A stretch of DNA of 64,000 nucleotides from Mesorhizobium sp. B2-1-8 (GTDB lineage Bacteria; Pseudomonadota; Alphaproteobacteria; Rhizobiales; Rhizobiaceae). A program made the translations under genes and the position numbers. Where the stretch lies: NCBI RefSeq assembly GCF_006442545.2, contig NZ_CP083952.1, positions 2,783,501 to 2,847,500 on the forward strand, read 5' to 3'. Position 1 is the first letter of the stretch; every line of letters begins with the position of its first letter. The notes below the pieces were generated by a model. That model had not been told where the DNA came from. It was given only the letters and a program-made list of their open reading frames with translations, and did no database searches. Below, piece by piece: positions 55,236 through 64,000 of this stretch.

Positions 55236-56729
55236 ATGACAGGTTTTGAACGTGGCCCGCTGGCCGCGGGGCGGCTCCTTGCGCCTGTTCTCGGCGCGGC
55301 CTTGCTCGCGGGATGCGTCGTCGGGCCGGACTACCGGACAGCCATCCTGCCGATGCCGGCAAACTGGAGCGGCCAGAAGCCGACGAAGTCCGTCCAGCCG
55401 GCGCAGCTTTCGCAATGGTGGCAGCGCCTGCGCGACCCGCAGCTCGACACGCTTGTCGAGGAAGCGGTCGCCGGCAATCTCGATGTCGCCACGACGAAGG
55501 CCAAGATCCGCGAGGCGCGCGCCAGCTATCGCCAGTCCGCCGGCGCATTGGCGCCGTCGGTGGATGGATCCGGCTCGGTCACGCGCAACAAGTCAGCCGA
55601 GACGACATCTGGCACCAATTCCGTCTACGCGGAATACCAGGCCGGCTTCGACGCCAGCTGGGAACTCGACCTGTTCGGCGCCAACCGCAGAGGTGTCGAG
55701 GCGGCACGCTATGGGGTGGACGCGTCCGAGCAGGAATTGCGCTCGACCCTTTTGACCCTGGTCGGCGATGTCGCGTCCGACTACACCCAGGCACGCGGCT
55801 ATCAGGCGCGCATCGCGCTCGCCCGGCGTTCGGCCGCGTCGCAGCGGCAGACCGCCGAACTCACCCGCACCATGGCGCAGGCGGGCACTGCGACCGCCGC
55901 CGATGTTGCCAAGGCGATGGGCCAAGCGGCCAGCACCGAGGCCGCGGTGCCGACGCTGGAGGCAAGCTATGCCGAAGCGCTGCATCGCTTGTCGGTGCTC
56001 ACCGGCCGGCCGCCGGCGGCACTCAACGAGCGCCTGAAGCGCAGCAAGCCGATCCCGGCGCCACGCCTGCCGATGCCGACCGGGATTCCCGCCGATATCC
56101 TGCTGTCGCGTCCCGACGTGCGCATGGCCGAGCGGCAATACGCGCAATACAACGCCAAGGTCGGCCAGGCGGAGGCCGCGCGCTATCCCACGGTCAGCCT
56201 GACGGGAAACATCAGTACGGCGGCCCTCAATCTCGGCGACCTCGGCAAGAATTCGTCCATCGGCTGGTCCTTCGGGCCGACGCTCAGCGCGCCGCTGTTC
56301 AATGCCGGGCAGCTGAAAGCGGCCGTCGAGGTCGCCCAGGCACAGCGCGACCAGTATTTCATCGCCTACCGGTCTTCGGTGCTGACCGCGCTCGAGGATG
56401 TCGAGAACGCACTCGTTGCGCTGGCGCAGGAGCGTATCCGCTTCGGCAAGCTTGCCGCGTCGGCGAAATCCTATGGCGATGCGGCACGTCTCGAAGGCAC
56501 GCTCTACAAGGCCGGCGAGACCAGTCTTCTCGACGTGCTCGACGCCCAGCGCTCGCTCTACTCGGCCGAGGATTCATTGTTGCAGAGCCGCGTCTTGCTG
56601 GCGACCAACTATATCGCCCTCAACAAGGCGCTCGGCGGCGGCTGGAACGGCGCGGTCGATAGCACCAGGCCTGAGATCGTCGATGTCGGGACCGGGCCAC
56701 GGATAGTATCGACGCTCACGACGCAATGA
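55236..56729 (+). CDS. Outer-membrane efflux lipoprotein (OprM/NodT family)
   Basis: A 497-residue TolC-like channel. The lipobox is LLAGC at about residue 27; VVGPDYRTA follows, as in OprM/NodT proteins. Two structural repeats form the alpha/beta barrel, the second beginning around LLSRPDVRMAERQY. It starts 11 bases after the permease, completing the tripartite pump. No dedicated TetR-type regulator gene is adjacent. Confidence 0.92.
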   Translation: MTGFERGPLAAGRLLAPVLGAALLAGCVVGPDYRTAILPMPANWSGQKPTKSVQPAQLSQWWQRLRDPQLDTLVEEAVAGNLDVATTKAKIREARASYRQSAGALAPSVDGSGSVTRNKSAETTSGTNSVYAEYQAGFDASWELDLFGANRRGVEAARYGVDASEQELRSTLLTLVGDVASDYTQARGYQARIALARRSAASQRQTAELTRTMAQAGTATAADVAKAMGQAASTEAAVPTLEASYAEALHRLSVLTGRPPAALNERLKRSKPIPAPRLPMPTGIPADILLSRPDVRMAERQYAQYNAKVGQAEAARYPTVSLTGNISTAALNLGDLGKNSSIGWSFGPTLSAPLFNAGQLKAAVEVAQAQRDQYFIAYRSSVLTALEDVENALVALAQERIRFGKLAASAKSYGDAARLEGTLYKAGETSLLDVLDAQRSLYSAEDSLLQSRVLLATNYIALNKALGGGWNGAVDSTRPEIVDVGTGPRIVSTLTTQ

Positions 56730-56787
56730 ACAAAATGTGCAACCCGAACCATCGGCGGCCCGTTTATGGTGTCCTCGAGGCAATGAG

Positions 56788-57474
56788 ATGTCGCGCATCT
56801 ACGATCTTGCATCCAATGGGGTCCGGCGTGTCTATGAAAAGCGCATAGACGCGCCGGCTATCCTCGATGCCGCCAGCGATTTTCCGAAGGCGGCGAAATT
56901 CACCGCCGCCTGGCGCGGCATACGCGACGAAGCGCTTGCCGTGCGGCTGGGCGGGGCGCCGCGCTTCCACGACATCATGCCGGAACAGGCCGACATCTCG
57001 GCCAATGACGGTCTCGACTGGCGCATGTTCGTGCTCAAGGCCTACGACATCGGCATACCCGAAAACCTGGCGCGGATGCCGGTTCTGAGCCAGTTGCTGG
57101 CCGAGTGCCCCGAAGTCAAATCGGCGGCCATCTCGTTCCTGGCGCCGCGCAAGCACATTCCCAGCCATCGCGGACCGTTTCGCGCCATCATGCGCTTTCA
57201 CCTCGGCCTGGTCATTCCGCGGCAGGCCGATGGCCGCCCGGCGACCATCATGATGATCAATCATCAGGAGAAGCGGATCACGGATGGCGAAGGCCTGCTC
57301 TGGGACGACACTTTCCCGCACGAGGTGATGAACAACGCCGACGAGCCCCGCATTGCGCTGCTGCTCGACGTCTGGCGTCCAGGAATGCCGCTGGACATGG
57401 AAGTCCTGTCCCGGTTGATCGTGCGCGGCGTGCAGGTGGGAATGCGCCACAGGGGCGTGTCCTTCTCCGGCTGA
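56788..57474 (+). CDS. Aspartyl/asparaginyl beta-hydroxylase family protein, LpxO-like
   Basis: A 228-residue Fe(II)/2-oxoglutarate dioxygenase. Metal and cosubstrate residues: His in HIPSHRGPFRAIMRFHLGL, and the second His in LLWDDTFPHEVMNNADEPRIALLLDVWRP, with the following Arg binding 2-oxoglutarate. Related LpxO enzymes hydroxylate lipid A acyl chains. There is no obvious membrane anchor, unlike LpxO. Single gene. Confidence 0.82.
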   Translation: MSRIYDLASNGVRRVYEKRIDAPAILDAASDFPKAAKFTAAWRGIRDEALAVRLGGAPRFHDIMPEQADISANDGLDWRMFVLKAYDIGIPENLARMPVLSQLLAECPEVKSAAISFLAPRKHIPSHRGPFRAIMRFHLGLVIPRQADGRPATIMMINHQEKRITDGEGLLWDDTFPHEVMNNADEPRIALLLDVWRPGMPLDMEVLSRLIVRGVQVGMRHRGVSFSG

Positions 57475-57540
57475 ACCTGGGAGCGCGAGCACCCTATCTC
57501 TGAGTGAGGCGAGGGCCTTTCCTGCTTTGCGGCGACCGAC

Positions 57541-58080
57541 TTATCCGCAGCAAGGTTGCGAGCCGGCGGAAGGCTCGCAACAGGCCTTGGCTTTCCGCTC
57601 TTCCTCCAGCCAACGGTCGCGCGGCTTGCAGCTTGCAGGCCGGGGCGAAAGCTCGACATGTACCGCGCCGTCGGCCAGCCGGGGAAGGGCGGCCCGATAA
57701 AGCGCGATCGGGCGTACACCGTCGCTGACCTCGAAAGTGAGCCGGGCGGACGGATCGAGGTCGACATGCTCCGTCACCTTGCGGATGATCGCGGAGAATT
57801 TCCCGGCCGGCATATGCGTGCGGTCGCCCTCGTCGACGTCCCAGAGCTGGATGAAGATCTCGGCCCAGGCTTCCGGATTGGCGCCGCAATCCAGCGCGGC
57901 GAACGTGCCCGCCTTCACCTCGGTGACGTGGTAGCCGGGCTTTACCGGCCGGCCATCGTAGAAAAACACCAACGGCCTGTCCTTGTGACCGGCCAGAAAG
58001 CCCAGGAGGCCAGCGATGGCGATGTCCTCGGGATCACTGACGATGGTGGGTTCAAATTCCCGATTGTCAGAGACGAGCAT
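57541..58080 (-). CDS. DUF6428 protein linked to the arsenic operon
   Basis: A 179-residue protein. The start is taken at the ATG at 58080 (MLVSDNREFEPTIV), because an upstream ATG at 58104 lies inside the ArsR operator. The core has KPGYHVTEVKAGTFAALDCG and IFIQLWDVDEGDRTHMPAGKF, which I associate with DUF6428, a family commonly near arsR. The C-terminus is Cys-rich (CKPRDRW, ACCEPSAGSQPCCG), suggesting metalloid binding. It is divergent from arsR and shares its operator. Confidence 0.72.
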   Translation of the reverse strand: MLVSDNREFEPTIVSDPEDIAIAGLLGFLAGHKDRPLVFFYDGRPVKPGYHVTEVKAGTFAALDCGANPEAWAEIFIQLWDVDEGDRTHMPAGKFSAIIRKVTEHVDLDPSARLTFEVSDGVRPIALYRAALPRLADGAVHVELSPRPASCKPRDRWLEEERKAKACCEPSAGSQPCCG

Positions 58081-58095
58081 GTGCGGTAATCCTTG

Positions 58096-58121
58096 TTTCA
58101 ACATTTCTAGGATTGTTGAAA
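58096..58121. promoter_or_regulatory. Probable ArsR operator
   Basis: TTTCAAC at 58096-58102 and GTTGAAA at 58115-58121 form a perfect seven-base inverted repeat with a 12-base spacer, ending one base before the arsR ATG at 58123. It covers the divergent start region, so one site can repress both directions. Confidence 0.7.
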
Positions 58122-58122
58122 T

Positions 58123-58476
58123 ATGAATGAACGTCAAGCCCTGTCCGCTTTCGCGGCGCTTTCGCAGGAGACGCGTCTGCGCATCCTGCGGCATCTGGTG
58201 ATTGCGGGTCCGGATGGTGTTGCCGCAGGCGCTATCGCAGAGAAAGTCGAGGTCTCGGCGTCCAATGTGAGCTTCCACCTGAAGGAGCTCGAATGGGCAG
58301 GACTGGTGAGCGTGCGGCGTGATTCCCGGTCCATGGTCTACAGCGCCGAGTATGATGCGCTGAGCGGGCTGATCCGCTTCCTGATGGAGGATTGCTGCTA
58401 CGGAAGGCCCGAAATCTGCGCTCCGGCGCTGGCGCCGAGCTGCTGCGCGGCCGATGCGCAGGAGACGGTTCGATGA
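58123..58476 (+). CDS. arsR: ArsR-family arsenic/metalloid repressor
   Basis: A 117-residue winged-helix repressor. HTH region: GAIAEKVEVSASNVSFHLKEL. It lacks the classical ELCVCDL site in helix 3; instead a cluster of cysteines lies at the C-terminus (DCCYGRPEIC and SCCAA), as in C-terminal-site As(III) sensors. Its stop overlaps the aqpS-like start as ATGA. Metalloid binding should release the operator at 58096-58121. Confidence 0.88.
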   Translation: MNERQALSAFAALSQETRLRILRHLVIAGPDGVAAGAIAEKVEVSASNVSFHLKELEWAGLVSVRRDSRSMVYSAEYDALSGLIRFLMEDCCYGRPEICAPALAPSCCAADAQETVR

Positions 58477-59180
58477 CAGTCGAGCGTCAATTCGACCTGC
58501 CGCGACGCCTGGTCGCCGAAGGCCTCGGCACGGCGCTGCTGGTGGCTACGGTCGTCGGTTCAGGCATTATGGCGCAGTCGCTGACGAGCGACGGCGCGCT
58601 GGCACTTCTCTGCAACACGCTGCCAACCGGTGCGAGCCTGGTCGTGCTGATCTCAATCCTCGGCCCGATATCTGGTGCCCATTTCAATCCGGCAGTGTCG
58701 CTCGCCCTAACACTTTCGCGCCGCCTGCCGGCCAGCGATTGCGCCTTGTACATGCTGGCCCAACTTGCCGGGGGCATTGCCGGAACGATGATCGCTCATC
58801 TGATGTTCGGCCTGGCGCCGCTGGTGCTGTCGACGCATGGCCGCACCGGCGCCGCGCAATGGCTTTCGGAGGGCGTTGCCACCTTCGGCCTGCTCGCCGT
58901 CATCCTCGCCGGCCTGCGCTTCGAACGTGCCTCCGTGCCCTGGCTGGTCGGCCTCTATATCACCGCTGCCTACTGGTTCACCGCCTCGACGTCCTTCGCC
59001 AATCCCGCGGTCGCGGTGGCAAGGGCGTTCACCGACACGTATTCCGGAATCAGCTGGGCAAGCCTTCCCGGCTTCATCGCCGCCGAGTTCGCGGGCGCCG
59101 GCCTCGCCTTGGCGCTGATGACATGGCTGCTGCAGCCGCAAGCCGAAATCCAACCTCTTGCCGTCGAGACCAGGCCATGA
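58473..59180 (+). CDS. aqpS: Aquaglyceroporin, AqpS-like arsenite channel
   Basis: A 235-residue MIP channel with two half-helix signatures: HFNPAVS (Asn72) and FANPAVA (Asn177). About six transmembrane helices. In Sinorhizobium meliloti an aquaglyceroporin in the ars operon replaces a pump: arsenate is reduced by ArsC and arsenite leaves down its gradient. The same gene order here (arsR-aqpS-arsC) supports that role. Overlaps arsR and arsC by four bases each. Confidence 0.9.
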   Translation: MTVERQFDLPRRLVAEGLGTALLVATVVGSGIMAQSLTSDGALALLCNTLPTGASLVVLISILGPISGAHFNPAVSLALTLSRRLPASDCALYMLAQLAGGIAGTMIAHLMFGLAPLVLSTHGRTGAAQWLSEGVATFGLLAVILAGLRFERASVPWLVGLYITAAYWFTASTSFANPAVAVARAFTDTYSGISWASLPGFIAAEFAGAGLALALMTWLLQPQAEIQPLAVETRP

Positions 59181-59596
59181 CCGTAACGATCTACCACAAT
59201 CCCGACTGCGGCACCTCGCGCAACACGCTTGCCATGATCAGGGCGAGCGGCGAGGAGCCGGTGGTCATCGAATATCTGAAATACCCACCCAGCCGGGACC
59301 GCCTGCGCCAGCTTATTGCCGCCATGGGAATTCCGGTGCGCGCCTTGCTGCGCGAAAAGGGCACGCCCTATGCCGAGCTTGGCCTGGCTGATGCCAAATG
59401 GAACGATGAGGAACTGCTCGATGCCATGCTGGAGCATCCGATCCTGATCAACCGGCCGATCGTCGAAACAGCCAAGGGGACGCGGCTGTGCCGGCCATCC
59501 GAGCTTGTGCTCGACCTGCTTGACCATCCGGCGATCCATTTCACCAAGGAAGACGGCGAGGTGGTCACCGGTGACCGTGGCACGATACCAGACTGA
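59177..59596 (+). CDS. arsC: Arsenate reductase, glutaredoxin-dependent
   Basis: A 139-residue ArsC of the plasmid R773 type. The catalytic cysteine is Cys11 in NPDCGTSRNTL; Arg residues in LINRPIVET and LCRPSELV form the arsenate pocket. It reduces As(V) to As(III) with glutathione and glutaredoxin. Third gene of the operon. No arsH follows, unlike the S. meliloti operon; the next gene is convergent. Confidence 0.94.
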   Translation: MTVTIYHNPDCGTSRNTLAMIRASGEEPVVIEYLKYPPSRDRLRQLIAAMGIPVRALLREKGTPYAELGLADAKWNDEELLDAMLEHPILINRPIVETAKGTRLCRPSELVLDLLDHPAIHFTKEDGEVVTGDRGTIPD

Positions 59597-59629
59597 CTGT
59601 AGAGGGGTCCGTCGAATGCGATCAAGCCA

Positions 59630-60430
59630 TCACATTCCAGCCATGGCTTCGGCTGCCGGAAAAGTCGGCAGCAACCGTGGAAGGACCAGCACCGCCGCGC
59701 CGTAGAGCAGCAAGGCGGCGCCCGCCAGCCTTGCTAGCCTCTCTCCCATCGGGAAGGTCTTTTCCGCAAAGACCAGCAGCGTGACCACGGCCATGACCGC
59801 GATGTTCATGATCCCGAGCGGGAAGAGAGTGAGAAACAGGAGCCAGCAGCAGCCCAGGCAAAGGAGCCCATGCTCCAAGCCCATGCGCACCGCGCCCCAG
59901 TGCCCGTCGCGCCATGAGGTCAGGATGAAGCTCATTGGAGTACGGCATTTGGCCAGGCACAAATCCTTCAGCGGCGAGAGCTGGTAGGCACCCGCAACCA
60001 TCAGCAGCGCGCCGCCGATGCGAGCGGCCGTCGCCGTGGACATTCCCTCTCGCCCGGCAATATTCTCCGCGCCCGCCGCGCCGGCAAAGGCGAGTACGCC
60101 CGACGGGCCCCAGACCAGCATATACCCGCCCACGAATACCCAGGTCGAGACAAAGGTTGCGCCGGGCCCCCGCCGCCCGGCCTGGACCTGGTGAAACGTC
60201 AGGATCATGGGGGCGGCCGTCGGGAACATCATGGCGACCATCATGATGATCCAGACGACGAGGAACAGTAGCGCATTCATGCCCATCGTGGGCGTGTTCA
60301 TGGCCATCGGCATGTCCATGCCGATCTGCAGCCGGATGAGCATGGCCCAGGCCGCGGCGGCAACGGCGATCAGCAGCGCAGCGATGATGTTTCGCTGCAG
60401 CGCCAGTGACGGGGTCCCAGCATCGAGCAT
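59630..60430 (-). CDS. DUF2182 integral membrane protein
   Basis: A 266-residue membrane protein with about seven helices. The Met-rich segment IGMDMPMAMNTPTMGMNALL, followed by MMVAMMFPTAAPMIL, is typical of DUF2182, annotated as predicted metal-binding. Cysteines occur in LCLAKCRTP and LCLGCCWL. It lies downstream of the DUF1326 gene, a pairing I have seen elsewhere, so they probably work together in an unknown, possibly metal-related, process. Confidence 0.82.
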   Translation of the reverse strand: MLDAGTPSLALQRNIIAALLIAVAAAAWAMLIRLQIGMDMPMAMNTPTMGMNALLFLVVWIIMMVAMMFPTAAPMILTFHQVQAGRRGPGATFVSTWVFVGGYMLVWGPSGVLAFAGAAGAENIAGREGMSTATAARIGGALLMVAGAYQLSPLKDLCLAKCRTPMSFILTSWRDGHWGAVRMGLEHGLLCLGCCWLLFLTLFPLGIMNIAVMAVVTLLVFAEKTFPMGERLARLAGAALLLYGAAVLVLPRLLPTFPAAEAMAGM

Positions 60431-60561
60431 GGCCCAAGTCCGTTCCGATCGAGCATTTCGCAGCCGAACTCAGTCCGCCGGCATTGCAGAAACACCCCTG
60501 AAACAAAGAGACGGAGCCGGACCCATTGACCGAATGGAGCGTCCCGCTCTGGCGGCCGGAC

Positions 60562-61188
60562 CTATTGTTGGCCCGACCAGTTGATCGAAGCGTAGTGCCC
60601 GTTGCGGCGGGAATTGTCCCAGCGCATGCCGTGGTCGCTGAACGTGCTGTCTTGCACGCCCATCGCCATGAACAGCTTGTCGGGGTTGATGGGATGGCCG
60701 GTGGCCGCCCACATCTCTCCGTCCTCGCGCATCGTCGGCAGCGGTTCGACCGCAACATGCATGACCCCCGGGATCTCCACCGACCGCTTCTTGCCATCGA
60801 TCTGGTACCTGATCGGCGCCTTCTTGGCTCCCAGGTTCGTGCCGATCATCGGCGCGAGCATAGCCATCGGGCCGCCTGCGGCGCCGGTGAAGATCGCGCC
60901 CAGCGCCTCCATTTGCGTGTCATCGGCCCGTTCGTCGATATAGGCAGCGGCCGTCCAGTTGCCCTCCGCCATCGGACCGGGCGTGCGCGCGACCATCGCG
61001 ACGTTGAGGCCGTCCAACCGCGCATCACCGAAATTGCCGGTGTCGATGTGAAAGGCCAGGGCAACGTCGCAGACGCCCTGCGTCGGCTTTGACGTCAGTT
61101 GCGCTTTGGGTGACATCAGGCAGGGACAGACGACGTCGCAGTTACAATTTTCGAAATAATTTCCGGACAACTGCCAACTGGTTGCCAT
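60562..61188 (-). CDS. DUF1326 protein
   Basis: A 208-residue soluble protein. The N-terminal Cys motif YFENCNCDVVCPC is the hallmark of DUF1326 and looks like a metal or redox site. The remaining fold is unassigned. The start at 61188 is backed by a strong GGGAGGAG. It is upstream of DUF2182 on the same strand with a 131-base gap. Confidence 0.85.
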   Translation of the reverse strand: MATSWQLSGNYFENCNCDVVCPCLMSPKAQLTSKPTQGVCDVALAFHIDTGNFGDARLDGLNVAMVARTPGPMAEGNWTAAAYIDERADDTQMEALGAIFTGAAGGPMAMLAPMIGTNLGAKKAPIRYQIDGKKRSVEIPGVMHVAVEPLPTMREDGEMWAATGHPINPDKLFMAMGVQDSTFSDHGMRWDNSRRNGHYASINWSGQQ

Positions 61189-61640
61189 TGGCTCCTCCCG
61201 AGTGCGAGGCGGGCCGGAATATCGCCGCTTTCTTGGCCAGGTGGCGCCGCTTTTCCTTGCATTTTCGAGCGGCAGACAGTCCAACCCCGCGAACGATCGG
61301 CGCGCCAGACCAGTAGGCATACGCTACGCCGTTGCCCGGCACTGTCAATCACCAGCGGAGAAGGTGCCGCGCTTCGAATTTCTCACGATTGTCGGCAACG
61401 ACAACCCTGGGATTTGCGCCCCGGGGCAAAACCTCGGCTGCAATCCCTGCACTGGGAATGCCGCGCACTGATCCCGTTCGGGAGCGAGGCGACCGCAAAG
61501 GGTGCAGGGAACCCTAGCTACGCCCGGCCGAGCCTGCCGCCGAGCAGGTCTTGAAGGCCACGTGAAGCATAATTACATCAATGGGTAAGCGTGCGTCGCA
61601 CGCGAATTGCTTTGGTCAAGCTTCATCTATGGAGGTTGTC
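61189..61640. other. 452-base divergent gap
   Basis: Between the DUF1326 and SPW-repeat genes. It should hold both promoters. Small open frames on both strands have no support. No dyad or repeat stands out. Confidence 0.45.
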
Positions 61641-62000
61641 ATGGCTAATATGCTCATGGAAGGAAAGAAGGGCCAGGACTGGCTCAATCTGGTCCTTGCC
61701 ATCTGCCTGTTCATCTCACCTTGGGTAATCGGCTTCGCTGCTGAGACCGCACCTGCATGGAACGCCTGGGTTGTTGGCGTCGTGCTGGGTGTCATGGCTC
61801 TGGCAGCGCTTACCGCATTCGCCGAGTGGGAAGAATGGGTGAGTGTCGTTCTCGGGCTCTGGCTGATCGTTTCGCCCTGGCTACTCGGTTTCATGGCGAA
61901 CACACATGCGATGGCCACCGACGTCGTTCTCGGCGTGCTGGTGGTTGCCGTATCCGGCTGGGCCGTCTGGGACTTCCGTCACCCGCACGCGCACGCGTGA
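61641..62000 (+). CDS. SPW-repeat membrane protein
   Basis: A 119-residue protein with four hydrophobic helices in two halves, each carrying the SPW signature (FISPWVIGF and IVSPWLLGF). The C-terminus is His-rich (RHPHAHA). GGAGG five bases upstream selects the ATG at 61641 over an ATG at 61629. Function of the family is unknown. Confidence 0.85.
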   Translation: MANMLMEGKKGQDWLNLVLAICLFISPWVIGFAAETAPAWNAWVVGVVLGVMALAALTAFAEWEEWVSVVLGLWLIVSPWLLGFMANTHAMATDVVLGVLVVAVSGWAVWDFRHPHAHA

Positions 62001-62219
62001 TCTGGGACGGACCAAGGGTGGGGGCTCGGCGCGCGAGTGACGGGCTCCTCCCGCAGATCTGGAATGCGCGCCCAAGGTACGCGAAATTTGGGCTGGCGCT
62101 CCGGTGCCGGCATCCTTTTGCCGGTCCGCCCGTGCCGATCTGGCCACCCGCTTGCGAACGGGAGGCCTGCTCATGGATTTCGATGAGATCGAACCCATAT
62201 CTTGGGTAGGAGTTTGAGC

Positions 62220-63587
62220 GTGACCTTCGCGCGGGTGGCCCTTTTCGCCGCGGCCTTCGTCGCCGCGGCTGTCGTTTCTCTCTTCCCTTCGGCCGGGAGC
62301 GAGAAGGTTGCGCTGAGCGTGGCGATCGATGGCGCCATCGGGCCGGCAAGCGCAAGGCAGCTCGAGGAAGCGCTCGGCGTCGCCGCCAAACGGGACGCCG
62401 CGGTCCTCATCCTTAAACTCGACACGCCCGGCGGGCTGGTCACCTCGATGCGCCAGATGATCTCCGATATCCTGGCTTCGCCGGTGCCCGTCATCGGCTA
62501 TGTCGCGCCTGCCGGTGGCCATGCGGCGAGTGCCGGCACCTACATCCTCTATGCCACCCATGTCGCGGCCATGGCGCCCGGCACCAATCTGGGTGCCGCG
62601 ACACCGGTGGAGATGGGCGGGCTGCCGGCGCTTCCGGGCGACCAGAAGGACAACCAGAAGGATGCCACCGGACGGCCGGCGGGCGACGCGATGATGACCA
62701 AGGTGACCAATGACGCGGTCGCCCTGATCCGCTCGCTCGCCGAACTGCGCAATCGCAATGGCGACTGGGGCGAGAAGGCCGTGCGCGAAGCGGCGAGCCT
62801 GTCGGCCAATGCGGCATTGCAGGAACATGTGATCGATTTCGTCGCTCGCGACACCACCGAGCTCCTGCAACTGGCCGATGGGCGGACCGTCGATGTGGCC
62901 GGCAAGAAAGTGGTGCTGGCGACGAAGGGGCTGCCGGTCGAGACGCTGGAGCCGGGCTGGTTCATCCAGCTGCTTTCCGTCATCACCGATCCGAACACCG
63001 CCGTCATCCTGATGCTGGTCGGCGTCTATGGCATCGTCTTCGAGTTCACCAGCCCGGGCGCGGTCGCGCCCGGCGTCATCGGCACCACCTGTCTCGTGCT
63101 CGGCCTTTATGCGCTCGATCTCCTGCCGATCAACTATACCGGCCTTGCCCTGATGCTGCTCGGCATCGTTTTCCTCATCATCGAGGCCTTCAATCCCACC
63201 GTCGTGCTCGGGCTCGGCGGCGTGGCCGCCTTTCTGTTCGGTGCCGCCATGCTGCTGCGGATCGAGGGGCCGGGCTTTGCCATGTCATGGGCCGTCATCG
63301 GTCCGGCCGCCGCGCTGACGCTTGGATTGGCGCTGCTGAGCGGTACCTATCTCTGGGCGGCGCGCCGGAACCCGCCGCGCGTCGGCGGCGAAGCGATGCG
63401 CGGCCAGCCGGCCGAGATCCTCGACTGGCAGGGCGGCGAGGGCCATGTGCTGGCCCTGGGCGAGCGCTGGCGAGCGAAGGCCGATGAACCCGTCGCGGCC
63501 GGCGACAGCGTCGAGGTGACGGACATCAGCGACCTCGTGCTGACCGTGCGGCGGCGCGACGCGGGAAGGAATGGAGCAAGGCAATGA
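62220..63587 (+). CDS. NfeD-family ClpP-like membrane protease
   Basis: A 455-residue protein: signal/anchor, then a ClpP-class serine protease domain ([15 protein letters not shown] with the oxyanion region, catalytic Ser in [11 protein letters not shown], Lys in a later helix), then four to five membrane helices and a C-terminal OB-fold NfeD domain. The long form of NfeD cleaves stomatin-like partners in other organisms. The GTG at 62220 has AGGAG eight bases upstream. It overlaps the slipin gene by four bases. Confidence 0.9.
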   Translation: MTFARVALFAAAFVAAAVVSLFPSAGSEKVALSVAIDGAIGPASARQLEEALGVAAKRDAAVLILKLDTPGGLVTSMRQMISDILASPVPVIGYVAPAGGHAASAGTYILYATHVAAMAPGTNLGAATPVEMGGLPALPGDQKDNQKDATGRPAGDAMMTKVTNDAVALIRSLAELRNRNGDWGEKAVREAASLSANAALQEHVIDFVARDTTELLQLADGRTVDVAGKKVVLATKGLPVETLEPGWFIQLLSVITDPNTAVILMLVGVYGIVFEFTSPGAVAPGVIGTTCLVLGLYALDLLPINYTGLALMLLGIVFLIIEAFNPTVVLGLGGVAAFLFGAAMLLRIEGPGFAMSWAVIGPAAALTLGLALLSGTYLWAARRNPPRVGGEAMRGQPAEILDWQGGEGHVLALGERWRAKADEPVAAGDSVEVTDISDLVLTVRRRDAGRNGARQ

Positions 63588-64000
63588 ACATCGGCTATGT
63601 GGCCTATCTGGTACTAGCGCTAATTGTGGTCATATTCCTGTCCGCGGCCATCCGCATCCTCCGGGAATATCAGCGCGGCGTGGTCTTCACGCTCGGCCGC
63701 TTCACCGGGGTCAAGGGGCCCGGGCTCATCATCCTCGTTCCCTTCGTCCAGCAGATGGTGAAGGTCGACCTGCGCGTGGTGGTGCAGGACGTGCCGCCGC
63801 AGGACGTGATTTCGCGCGACAACGTCTCGGTGAAGGTCAATGCCGTGCTCTATTTCCGCATCGTCGACGCCGAACGGGCGGTCATCCAGGTCGAGGACTA
63901 CATGGCCGCCACCAACCAGCTGGCGCAGACCACGCTGCGATCGGTGCTCGGCAAGCACGAACTCGACGAGATGCTGGCCGAGCGCGACAGGCTCAACAGC
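63584..64000 (+). CDS. Slipin (stomatin-like, SPFH/Band 7), 5' part
   Basis: The first 139 codons; the gene continues past the window. One N-terminal membrane helix ([16 protein letters not shown]) is followed by the SPFH start [20 protein letters not shown] and the family segment [20 protein letters not shown]. It is a membrane scaffold oligomer that partners the upstream NfeD protease. Confidence 0.92.
   Translation, partial: MNIGYVAYLVLALIVVIFLSAAIRILREYQRGVVFTLGRFTGVKGPGLIILVPFVQQMVKVDLRVVVQDVPPQDVISRDNVSVKVNAVLYFRIVDAERAVIQVEDYMAATNQLAQTTLRSVLGKHELDEMLAERDRLNS

Noticed and set aside
1..64000. CRISPR arrays and cas genes
   Set aside because: No set of regularly spaced short repeats was seen; the only tandem repeat is the three-copy 27-base unit without spacers.

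Overview
The window is GC-rich, densely coded DNA from an alphaproteobacterium of the Rhizobiales, most likely a Mesorhizobium. This rests on a DUF680 small secreted protein, BA14K-type and PRC-barrel proteins, a CtrA-type site in front of minCDE, an ArsR-AqpS-ArsC arsenic operon of rhizobial type, and rhizobial-style palindromic intergenic repeats near 9.7, 24.7 and 33.8 kb. No rRNA, tRNA or CRISPR array was seen.

Layout: 1-3.3 kb, small hypotheticals and a GlxA-type regulator. 3.3-7.4 kb, a polyamine-type ABC importer operon (permease, permease, binding protein, ATPase). 7.6-15.7 kb, HtpG, a secreted protein, a BacA/YddA-like ABC exporter, a HAD hydrolase, and an EamA exporter divergent from a LysR regulator. 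16-18.2 kb, two overlapping glycosyltransferases (GT9, GT8) of less GC-rich composition. 18.8-24.6 kb, an acyl-CoA synthetase, a DUF4189/peptidoglycan-binding protein, and a LysR gene divergent from a DUF1127-NmrA pair. 24.9-31.3 kb, a lysine 2,3-aminomutase-like radical SAM enzyme converging on an operon of a Pls/PosA-type one-module NRPS, a GNAT acetyltransferase and a phosphopantetheinyl transferase; this looks like a locus for a basic-amino-acid oligomer or polymer. 31.9-36.4 kb, small envelope and stress proteins.

36.5-42.6 kb is a visibly A+T-richer insert holding the most notable system: a three-gene phospho-signalling operon whose architecture (large kinase-like protein, stand-alone receiver, receiver fused to a nucleoside phosphorylase-like domain) matches the anti-phage Detocs system (dtcABC). 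The kinase gene is split by an intact IS701-family element (39060-40500). The element has 14-bp matching ends and a CTAG target duplication. Removing it together with one CTAG copy rejoins the frame exactly into a 1015-codon gene, so the insertion looks recent and the system is probably disarmed in this strain.

42.8-49.3 kb carries minCDE behind a TTAA-N7-TTAA CtrA-type site, a sulfotransferase-like gene with a damaged start, a long coiled-coil protein and an OmpR/EnvZ-type two-component pair. 49.5-56.7 kb has a Spy/CpxP-like periplasmic protein preceded by helically phased GGAAAC repeats, then an RND tripartite efflux operon. 56.8-64 kb has an LpxO-like hydroxylase, the arsenic cluster (DUF6428 divergent from arsR-aqpS-arsC), a DUF1326/DUF2182 pair, an SPW-repeat membrane protein and an NfeD-slipin pair cut by the window end.
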